Assembly (NCBI GenBank): GCA_017400025.1 | Contig: JAFQAF010000080.1 | Span: 1 to 5,714 of the forward strand | Direction: 5' to 3' | Source: Oscillospiraceae bacterium | GTDB lineage: Bacteria > Bacillota_A > Clostridia > Oscillospirales > Ruminococcaceae | Length of the DNA stretch: 5,714 nucleotides | Shown here: positions 1-5,129 of the stretch, in pieces | Layout: each line of letters begins with the position of its first letter | Numbering within the stretch: position 1 is the stretch's first letter | Position numbers and translations under genes: made by a program | The notes under the pieces: generated by a model | Told to the model about the DNA's origin: nothing | Seen by the model: the letters and a program-made list of their open reading frames with translations, nothing else | Database searches by the model: none

Positions 1-627
1 ACAGCGCAGACCGGAAAGGACACAGGAAAATCCACTGTGCTCAGCATAATAAAAAATTACCCCATATATTTTATGGTGCTGACAGGCTATTCCTTCTGTC
101 TGGGGGCACACAGCTGTCTGGGCACTTATCTGCCGGGCATTGTTTCCCGTCTGGGCGGCAGTACCGGCGTATACGGGGTGGCGGTTTTCCTGATGGCCCT
201 GAGCGAAATGCCCGTTATGGCGATGGCGGCAAAATGGATGAAGAAAACAGACAGTCTGACACTTATTGCCATAGGCGGCTTTGCCTATGTGATAAGGAAT
301 TTCACAATATGTATGGCGCCAAATATTGCCATGGTCATTGCGGGGCTGCTTTTCCAGTCTGTTTCCTATGGACTGCTGACAGCTGTAATCACCTACTATG
401 TAATCTACAACCTTGCCCCCGGAGACCAGGTTATGGGCCAGGCTATGATAGGTATTATGTCAAGCGGTTTTGGTTCCACTGCAGGCAATATAGTGGGCGG
501 TATGCTGCTGGACAACATTGGTATGGAGGCGATGTTTGTATTCGCCTGTGCCATGACAGTAATCGGCTGTGCTGTTATAGCAGCCGCAAAAATCACCGAC
601 AGAAAAAGAAAAAAGGCCGTAATATAA
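1..627 (+). CDS. MFS transporter, C-terminal half (5' end outside window)
   Basis: The reading frame is open from base 1 (first codons read TAQTGKDTGKST) to a TAA at 625-627, giving 208 visible residues, so the real start lies to the left. A GTG at 37 is in frame but falls inside the cytoplasmic linker of the homologous downstream protein, so it is not the start. The visible part holds about six hydrophobic helices, matching helices 7-12 of a major facilitator superfamily permease. It carries the segment LGGSTGVYGVAVFLMALSE and ends in a basic cytoplasmic tail (DRKRKK). It aligns without gaps to the C-terminal half of the next gene at about 55% identity (102 of 186 positions counted by hand). 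The family is integral to the inner membrane and moves small solutes by proton-coupled transport. The proteins resemble the MFS_1_like/LacY-NupG-type branch, but the substrate cannot be read from sequence. A hairpin follows 8 nt after the stop. Confidence 0.9.
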   Translation, partial: TAQTGKDTGKSTVLSIIKNYPIYFMVLTGYSFCLGAHSCLGTYLPGIVSRLGGSTGVYGVAVFLMALSEMPVMAMAAKWMKKTDSLTLIAIGGFAYVIRNFTICMAPNIAMVIAGLLFQSVSYGLLTAVITYYVIYNLAPGDQVMGQAMIGIMSSGFGSTAGNIVGGMLLDNIGMEAMFVFACAMTVIGCAVIAAAKITDRKRKKAVI

Positions 628-635
628 AACAAAGG

Positions 636-666
636 AAAGGCACTGCGTATTTTCAGCAGTGCCTTT
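636..666 (+). terminator. Hairpin after the first MFS gene, probable weak intrinsic terminator
   Basis: Bases 636-646 (AAAGGCACTGC) are the exact reverse complement of 656-666 (GCAGTGCCTTT), giving an 11-bp perfect stem with a 9-nt loop. It begins 8 nt after the upstream stop codon. The 3' side offers only three T residues before GAC, so the U-tract is poor and termination may be partial. The last two T residues are also the first two bases of the -35 box of the next gene. Confidence 0.65.
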
Positions 667-693
667 GACTATTCCACGTTTAAATGTTATATT
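665..693 (+). promoter_or_regulatory. SigA-type promoter for the second MFS gene and trmB
   Basis: TTGACT at 665-670 and TATATT at 688-693 each match the vegetative consensus at 5 of 6 positions, and the spacer is exactly 17 nt. The expected transcription start is near 700, giving a 5' UTR of about 17 nt. This excludes the upstream ATG at 684, which would lie before the transcript start, and supports the ATG at 717. The -35 box abuts the 3' arm of the preceding hairpin. Confidence 0.75.
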
Positions 694-716
694 ATTTAGA
701 TATGAGGTATGCAATT

Positions 717-1877
717 ATGAGTCTGAAAAACAAGTACAATCTGCTGTATTTTCTGTACTGCATTGCAGGCTGCTGCCTGGTGGAATTTGTAACGGTTTTC
801 CTGCTGTACAGAGGTGTGAGCAACACACAGATAGGCCTGGTGACGGGCATAGGCTGTGTTTCTTCAATATTTCTGTCCCCGTGGCTGACAGGCCTGCTGG
901 GCAGAAGCCCCAGGCTGAACGTGAGGGATGTGCTGGGCGGTGTGTATCTGTTTATGGCGGCAGTGTTTATCCTGCTGGCCTATATGCCGATGCCGGCAGT
1001 TGCCGTGATGGCCGGGTACACAGTGATATACTGCCTGTACATGGGCACATACTCTTTCCTGCAGGTGATGGCATCTGACTACACCGCCGCAGGTATGGAT
1101 ATAAACTTTGGCCTGGCCAGAGGGCTGGGCAGTGCCTCCTGGGCTATAGCCGCCCTTTTGCTGGGTGCGGCGGTGGACGCCACCAGCCCTGCCGTGACGG
1201 GGGCAGCCTTTATGGCGGCCACTGCCGTGATGGTGCTGCTGATGAGGACAATGCCTGTGGCACCCTCACAGACCGGCAGCGAAGAAAAAGGCGGCAGCGC
1301 CATTGCGGTGCTGAAGGATTACCCGGTGTTCTTTATGATTCTGCTGGGCTTTACACTGTGTAAGGTGGGTATGACACCGCTGCTGACCTACCTGCCCAAC
1401 ATTATGACAAATCTGGGCGGCAGTACCGGTATGTTCGGTGTGGCAATCTTTGTGATGGCGCTGAGCGAAACACCGGTGATGGCAATGGCCGGCAGATGGA
1501 TGGAAAAGGTGGATATACTTACACTGACAGTTATAGGCGGCATAGCATACGTGGCCAGAAACTTTATAATCTGCTTTGCCACCAGCGTGCCGATGCTGAT
1601 GGTGGGCATGGTGTTCCAGGGCTTTTCCTACGGGCTACTGACTGTGGTGGCGGCCTATTACGCAATGTATCGCCTGAAAGGCAGTGACCAGGCCATGGGC
1701 CAGACCATGACCACCGTGATGACCAACGGCTTTGGCTCTACCATAGGCAATGTGGCCGGCGGCGTACTGCAGGACACACTGGGTATAAACTCAATGTACA
1801 TATTCGCCTGCGGTATGACAGTGCTGGGGGCACTGGTAATAATAATGGCAAAATTATCTGACAGAAAGAAAGCATAA
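717..1877 (+). CDS. MFS transporter, complete, tandem paralogue of the upstream gene
   Basis: This encodes a 386-residue polytopic membrane protein, a normal length for a 12-helix major facilitator permease. I chose the ATG at 717 (MSLKNKYNLL) because GAGGT at 704-708 sits 8 nt before it and the promoter at 665-693 would start transcription near 700; in-frame ATGs at 684 and 702 lack both. Six hydrophobic segments lie before a polar linker at about residues 177-200 (rich in S, E, K and G), and six after it. Segment 129-150 (NFGLARGLGSASWAIA) resembles the conserved R-x-x-GS region of MFS_1_like/LacY-NupG-type permeases. LGGSTG (233-238) and MALSE (247-251) are shared with the upstream paralogue. 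Expected role: secondary transport of a small solute across the cytoplasmic membrane; substrate and direction are unknown. Isoleucine is often ATA and valine mostly GTG. trmB follows 14 nt later, so the two are probably cotranscribed. Confidence 0.9.
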   Translation: MSLKNKYNLLYFLYCIAGCCLVEFVTVFLLYRGVSNTQIGLVTGIGCVSSIFLSPWLTGLLGRSPRLNVRDVLGGVYLFMAAVFILLAYMPMPAVAVMAGYTVIYCLYMGTYSFLQVMASDYTAAGMDINFGLARGLGSASWAIAALLLGAAVDATSPAVTGAAFMAATAVMVLLMRTMPVAPSQTGSEEKGGSAIAVLKDYPVFFMILLGFTLCKVGMTPLLTYLPNIMTNLGGSTGMFGVAIFVMALSETPVMAMAGRWMEKVDILTLTVIGGIAYVARNFIICFATSVPMLMVGMVFQGFSYGLLTVVAAYYAMYRLKGSDQAMGQTMTTVMTNGFGSTIGNVAGGVLQDTLGINSMYIFACGMTVLGALVIIMAKLSDRKKA

Positions 1878-1879
1878 AC

Positions 1880-1884
1880 GAGGT
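1880..1884 (+). promoter_or_regulatory. Ribosome binding site of trmB
   Basis: GAGGT at 1880-1884 lies in the 14-nt gap between the transporter stop and the ATG at 1892, with 7 nt of spacing. It decides between ATG 1892 and the in-frame ATG at 1898, which would be 13 nt away. I see no room for a promoter in the gap. Confidence 0.75.
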
Positions 1885-1891
1885 AGCAACT

Positions 1892-2542
1892 ATGAGAATG
1901 CGCAGAAAACCCTGGGCACGTCCGGAACTGGACGCCAGTGAGGTATATATCAAAAATCCCCACGACTATTACGAAAAATGGCAGTCTGCCTTTGATAAGG
2001 AGCAGCCTCTGTGTATGGAGCTGGGCTGCGGCAAAGGCGGCTTTATCAGCCAGAAAGCCTTTATGCATCCGGAGAAAAACTGGATAGCCTTTGACATTAA
2101 AAGCGAAGTGCTGGCCATAGCAAAGAGAAACATTGAGGCGGTGTACGGCACAACCCACTGCCCAAACGTGAAGATAACAGCCTTTGACATTGAGAGAATT
2201 CCCCTGGTGGTTTCACCAAAGGATACAATTGAGGAAATCTACATAAATTTCTGCAATCCATGGCCGAAAGACAGGCACAAAAAACGCCGCCTGACCCACA
2301 CACGCCAGCTGGAAAACTACAAAACATTCCTTAAAGACGGCGGCAAAATTTTCTTCAAGACAGACGATGACGAGCTGTTTACAGAAAGCCTGGATTACTT
2401 TGCCCGGGCAGGCTTCACAGTGGATTTCATCACCTATGATATGGCGGAAAACCCTCTGCCGGAAAACATTGTGACAGAGCACGAAAAAATGTTTACAGAG
2501 CAGGGCATAAAAATAAAAGGGCTGATAGCCACAAAAGGCTGA
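1892..2542 (+). CDS. trmB: tRNA (guanine-N7-)-methyltransferase
   Basis: This 216-residue protein is a full-length TrmB, the SAM-dependent enzyme that makes N7-methylguanosine at position 46 in the variable loop of many tRNAs. It is cytosolic and in bacteria works as a single protein. The start fits the family: a basic MRMRRKPWA opening precedes the Rossmann-like domain. SAM-binding motif I is ELGCGKGGF (43-51), followed by the AFDIKSE strand (66-72). The TrmB signature is NPWPKDRHKKRRL (122-134), whose basic and aspartate residues contribute to tRNA binding and catalysis. FKTDDDELF (155-163) and TEHEKMF (195-201) are the usual C-terminal conserved blocks. The gene has its own RBS but no visible promoter, so it appears to be expressed with the transporter upstream. 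A strong terminator follows about 40 nt after the stop. Identification is firm. Confidence 0.96.
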   Translation: MRMRRKPWARPELDASEVYIKNPHDYYEKWQSAFDKEQPLCMELGCGKGGFISQKAFMHPEKNWIAFDIKSEVLAIAKRNIEAVYGTTHCPNVKITAFDIERIPLVVSPKDTIEEIYINFCNPWPKDRHKKRRLTHTRQLENYKTFLKDGGKIFFKTDDDELFTESLDYFARAGFTVDFITYDMAENPLPENIVTEHEKMFTEQGIKIKGLIATKG

Positions 2543-2582
2543 TTGACCCTTTTACAACAAAAGCAATATACTCACAAAAAGT

Positions 2583-2611
2583 AAAACCACCAGCCTGGCC
2601 GGTGGTTTTTT
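2583..2611 (+). terminator. Intrinsic terminator of the MFS-trmB operon
   Basis: AAAACCACC at 2583-2591 pairs with GGTGGTTTT at 2601-2609 around a 9-nt loop, and a run of six T residues (2606-2611) follows. Its position about 40 nt after the trmB stop fits. Read on the other strand the hairpin is also followed by a T-rich stretch, so it may back up galM termination. Confidence 0.85.
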
Positions 2612-2623
2612 CTGTGCAAAACT

Positions 2624-2656
2624 ATCCGGCCCGGGGGTAAACTGCCCGGGCCGGAT
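2624..2656 (-). terminator. GC-rich hairpin, probable terminator of galM
   Basis: ATCCGGCCCGGG at 2624-2635 is the exact reverse complement of 2645-2656, a 12-bp perfect and mostly G-C stem with a 9-nt loop. It lies 37 nt beyond the galM stop codon. On the minus strand it is followed by AGTTTTGC, a short U-tract, so the terminator call rests mainly on the stem and its position between convergent genes. Confidence 0.7.
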
Positions 2657-2693
2657 GTTTATATCCGTTTTTCAGTATCCGGCTGTAAAATTA

Positions 2694-3725
2694 TCAGTAA
2701 TAGAATCTGAAGCCGGTTTTGTGGTAGTATCTTTCACCGCGGTGCAGCAGTATGGACGGCAGGTGTGAATTGTTCATACTGTTTGGTGCTGCCTGGGTTT
2801 CCATAGTCAGTGCGCAGTAAGGGAAAGCCTGTCTGCCGTCTGCGGCCATCTGCGGTACAAAGTTGCCGGTGTAAATCTGCACGCCGCACTGGTTTGTGTA
2901 AATATCCATTTTCAGGCTGTCATCAGATGCGGTGAGAGTACCGAAATGGCGGTATTCACTGCGGGCGGCATCGCAGAAGAAATGGTGGTCAATGCCTGCA
3001 ACTGTAGGCTGTGCTGCTGCCGCTTTTTCTATGGCAGGCCCGATAACCTTTTCTTCCAGGAAGTCAAATTCTGTGCCCTCAACCGGCAGAACCCTGCCTG
3101 TAGCCAGGCCGTCATCACGGACAGTCATATAATAATGGCTGTTCAGTTTCAGCTTGTGATTTTTGATGTCACCTGCGCCGTCCAGGTTGAAATAGGTGTG
3201 GTTTGTCAGTGCCAGCGGTGTGGTGGCAGTGGTGGTGGCCAGGTATTCTATCATCAGCAGGCCGTTTTTGAAGGTGTATTTCACGCTGAGTGAAATATTG
3301 CCCGGGAAGCCTTCGTCCCCGTCTTCCACAAAGGTGGAGAAGGTCATATAGTCATCCTCTGCATCTGTAAGATCAAAGAACTTTTTGTCAAAGCCGTCTG
3401 TGCCGCCGTGGAGGCAGTTTGTGCCGTTGTTCTGCACCAGGGAATATTTTTCGCCCTCAATGTAGAATTCTGCGTCCTGGATTCTGTTTGCCACACGGCC
3501 CACAACAGCGCCAAAGTATGTGCGGCCGTTGTCATCCATATACTGTTCCATATTGTCAAAGCCCATTACCACATTCTTTTTTGTGCCGTTTTTGTCTGTG
3601 ATTACAAGGCTCTGTACTGTGGCGCCGAAATTCAACACTGAAAGGCTGTTGCCTTTTTCGTCTGTCAGTGTATATTTGAAAATTTCGCGCCCCTGTTTAT
3701 CTTTTCCGAAAAACTGTTTTTCCAT
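2694..3725 (-). CDS. galM: Aldose 1-epimerase (galactose mutarotase)
   Basis: This 343-residue cytosolic enzyme interconverts the alpha and beta anomers of D-galactose, D-glucose and related aldoses, the first step feeding the Leloir pathway. Length and motifs match GalM throughout. Visible blocks are LNFGATVQSL (31-40), GRVANRI with Arg81 (76-82), NGTNCLHGG with His106 (100-108), EGFPG (138-142), TNHTYFNL with catalytic-acid His176 (174-181), GIDHHF with Asp246 (244-249), CGVQIYTGNF (280-289) and TMETQ with the catalytic-base Glu309 (307-311). All expected catalytic and sugar-binding residues are present. The ATG at 3725-3723 has AGGAG (complement of 3733-3737) 7 nt upstream. It looks monocistronic, with its own promoter and terminator. 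No other gal gene is in the window, so which hexose pathway it serves is not shown here. Confidence 0.96.
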   Translation of the reverse strand: MEKQFFGKDKQGREIFKYTLTDEKGNSLSVLNFGATVQSLVITDKNGTKKNVVMGFDNMEQYMDDNGRTYFGAVVGRVANRIQDAEFYIEGEKYSLVQNNGTNCLHGGTDGFDKKFFDLTDAEDDYMTFSTFVEDGDEGFPGNISLSVKYTFKNGLLMIEYLATTTATTPLALTNHTYFNLDGAGDIKNHKLKLNSHYYMTVRDDGLATGRVLPVEGTEFDFLEEKVIGPAIEKAAAAQPTVAGIDHHFFCDAARSEYRHFGTLTASDDSLKMDIYTNQCGVQIYTGNFVPQMAADGRQAFPYCALTMETQAAPNSMNNSHLPSILLHRGERYYHKTGFRFYY

Positions 3726-3753
3726 AGGTAAGCTCCTTTTTGTTTATAATCCT

Positions 3754-3782
3754 ATTCTATCATTATTATTGATTTATTACAA
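3754..3782 (-). promoter_or_regulatory. SigA-type promoter of galM
   Basis: On the minus strand, TTGTAA (3782-3777, 4 of 6 consensus bases) and TAGAAT (3759-3754, 5 of 6) are separated by 17 nt. The predicted start near 3747 gives a 5' UTR of about 22 nt containing the AGGAG site. The region is AT-rich, so chance matches are possible, but spacing and position fit well. Confidence 0.6.
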
Positions 3783-3791
3783 TATTGTAAT
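3776..3791. promoter_or_regulatory. 16-bp perfect palindrome over the galM -35 box, candidate operator
   Basis: The sequence ATTACAATATTGTAAT reads the same on both strands. It fully covers the -35 hexamer of the galM promoter, where a bound dimeric repressor would block RNA polymerase. No regulator gene lies nearby and I do not assign the site to a family. Because the surroundings are AT-rich, a chance palindrome cannot be excluded. Confidence 0.4.
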
Positions 3792-3874
3792 TAAATGTGA
3801 AATATATGGCGGATTTATTGAAAAGCAGGCCGGATAAATATATAATCTGTATTGCTGCAATGACAGCTTTCCCC

Positions 3875-3904
3875 TTGAAAACACCATAGATTATGATATA
3901 TAAT
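3875..3904 (+). promoter_or_regulatory. SigA-type promoter of the SGNH hydrolase gene
   Basis: TTGAAA at 3875-3880 (5 of 6) and a perfect TATAAT at 3899-3904 are 18 nt apart. An overlapping alternative is an extended -10, TG-A-TATATA (3894-3902), with a 16-nt spacer. Either gives transcription starting near 3910, just before the AAGGAG at 3915-3920. It is divergent from the galM promoter about 90 bp away. Confidence 0.7.
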
Positions 3905-3927
3905 TAAATTTTGGAAGGAGTGATATT

Positions 3928-4932
3928 TTGGCAAAGAAATCATCCGCAAAACGCAGAAGGAAAAAACTGCGCAGGCTGATGCTGATGGCCTGCTTTGTGC
4001 TGGTGACAGCATGGGGCATGGTGCAGGCTGTGGAATGGTATGCCGCAAAAGAGGCAGCTGCCGCCATACCTGCAGAAAAGCCGCCGGTACAGCAGCCCAA
4101 CACAGACATTACCAAACAGCTGTCCAGCTGGGCAGATTTTGACAACAATATAGAAAAAACCATAAACTTTCACGAGGAAACCACCGAGATAAATATGATA
4201 CAGGTCCAGGAAAGCCACCCGGTGGACGTGAGCTATTTCAATGACGCCATCTTTATGGGGGACAGCCTGGCAGACGGTTTCAGGGTGTATAACTCCCGCC
4301 TGACGCTGAAGGATTCCACCGCTGTGTTCCTTACACAGAAAAGCACTTCCCCACGTTCATTCCTGCAGCCGGGGGCAATGATAGATTCCGGCCGGGGGCT
4401 GGTGAAAGTGTGGGACACAATCAGCGAAAAACAGCCGGGCAAGATGTACATCACACTGGGCACAAATGCGCTGATGGGTATGTCACCGGAGGATCTGGCA
4501 GACAGTTACGGCCAGCTGATAGACAAAATAAGGGAGACCACCCCGGGCACAATGATATATGTGACCACCATAACACCTACCACCCAGGGCAAAGCCTATG
4601 CTGAACCCCGCCTTTCCTTTGACAGAATTTACCAGTCCAACATTCTGCTGGCAAAGATGTGCCGCGACAAAGGCATAGGGCTGATAAACCTTTATGAGGT
4701 TCTGAAAAACCCGGTGGGCTATCTGCGCGAGGACATTGCCGCAAGGGACGGCTATCATCTGAACCCGAGCGGATACCAGGAATGGCTGGATTACCTTATC
4801 TGCCACACCTCCTACAATCCTGCCAACCCTTATCTGACAGGGCTGGACTACAAGGCCTTTATGGAAAAGTATAAGGGCGAAGAGGAAAAGCCGGAGGAGC
4901 AGCCGGAAGAAGCAAAGGCTGAAGAGGCTTAA
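3928..4932 (+). CDS. Membrane-anchored or secreted SGNH/GDSL-type hydrolase
   Basis: The 334-residue protein starts at a TTG; AAGGAG at 3915-3920 is 7 nt upstream, and the first in-frame ATG (residue 18) has no RBS and lies inside the hydrophobic segment. Residues 1-17 are strongly basic (KRRRKKLRR). About 18-35 form one hydrophobic helix that is either an uncleaved anchor or a signal peptide with a possible cleavage after VQA (32-34), placing the rest outside the cell. Residues 36-105 are a polar linker. The catalytic domain (about 106-295) has the SGNH blocks: FMGDSL with nucleophile Ser113, LGTN with oxyanion Asn180, and DGYHLNPSGY with Asp274 and His277. Family members are esterases, often O-deacetylases of peptidoglycan or polysaccharides; the substrate here is not determinable. 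The tail from 317 is acidic and rich in Glu, Pro and Ala. It seems to be a single-gene unit divergent from galM. No strong forward terminator immediately follows. Confidence 0.87.
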   Translation: MAKKSSAKRRRKKLRRLMLMACFVLVTAWGMVQAVEWYAAKEAAAAIPAEKPPVQQPNTDITKQLSSWADFDNNIEKTINFHEETTEINMIQVQESHPVDVSYFNDAIFMGDSLADGFRVYNSRLTLKDSTAVFLTQKSTSPRSFLQPGAMIDSGRGLVKVWDTISEKQPGKMYITLGTNALMGMSPEDLADSYGQLIDKIRETTPGTMIYVTTITPTTQGKAYAEPRLSFDRIYQSNILLAKMCRDKGIGLINLYEVLKNPVGYLREDIAARDGYHLNPSGYQEWLDYLICHTSYNPANPYLTGLDYKAFMEKYKGEEEKPEEQPEEAKAEEA

Positions 4933-5067
4933 CCCAGCAGGCTGACCTGCACGATGCAGTGTGCGATTACTTGAAGTGCTCTGACAAATAAAATTTTTAA
5001 ACAGCAGCCGTAAAGTATAACCCACAGCAAAGGGCAGTGTGCCTGCAAATAAAAAAGACATAAAAAC
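4933..5067. other. Intergenic stretch with no recognised gene
   Basis: I found no ORF with an RBS, no convincing promoter and no RNA family I recognise. The start holds small competing hairpins (4937-4941 with 4946-4950, and 4947-4951 with 4955-4959) without a U-tract. The rest is AT-rich, including AAATTTTTAA at 4991-5000. It may simply be the 3' UTR of the SGNH gene, running to the hairpin at 5068. Confidence 0.5.
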
Positions 5068-5093
5068 ACCGGGCAGCCCGAAGGCTGCCCGGT
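5068..5093 (-). terminator. Strong intrinsic terminator of the amidohydrolase gene
   Basis: ACCGGGCAGCC at 5068-5078 pairs perfectly with 5083-5093 (11 bp). Read on the minus strand the loop is UUCG closed by C and G, the extra-stable C(UUCG)G tetraloop, followed by GTTTTTATGTCTTTTTT. It sits 36 nt after the amidohydrolase stop. On the plus strand the tail is only TTTGATTATT, so it may also weakly end the SGNH transcript. Confidence 0.88.
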
Positions 5094-5129
5094 TTGATTA
5101 TTCAGTTGATGATATTCAGACCGTATGGA

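Noticed and set aside
234..668. Second plus-strand frame inside the first MFS gene
   Set aside because: The product is rich in Cys, His and Arg, typical of an off-frame reading of a membrane protein gene, and it ends in the hairpin.
684..716. In-frame upstream ATGs at 684 and 702 as the start of the second MFS gene
   Set aside because: ATG 684 lies inside the promoter spacer/-10 region, before the expected transcript start near 700, and neither ATG has an RBS. GAGGT at 704-708 points to ATG 717.
1658..2158. Minus-strand ORF of 166 codons across the MFS-trmB junction
   Set aside because: It overlaps two well-supported genes in antisense and its product resembles no family; a shadow frame.
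3851..3861. Short inverted repeat ATTGC-T-GCAAT upstream of the SGNH promoter
   Set aside because: Five-base arms are too short in this AT-rich region to separate from chance, and they lie outside the promoter boxes.
4937..4959. Small hairpins just after the SGNH stop as a terminator
   Set aside because: The stems are only 5 bp, mutually exclusive, and no T-run follows.
4483..5061. Long minus-strand ORF of 192 codons opposite the SGNH gene
   Set aside because: It is antisense to a gene with clear catalytic motifs; its translation has no recognisable family features and its hydrophobic stretch is the complement of the Glu-rich tail.
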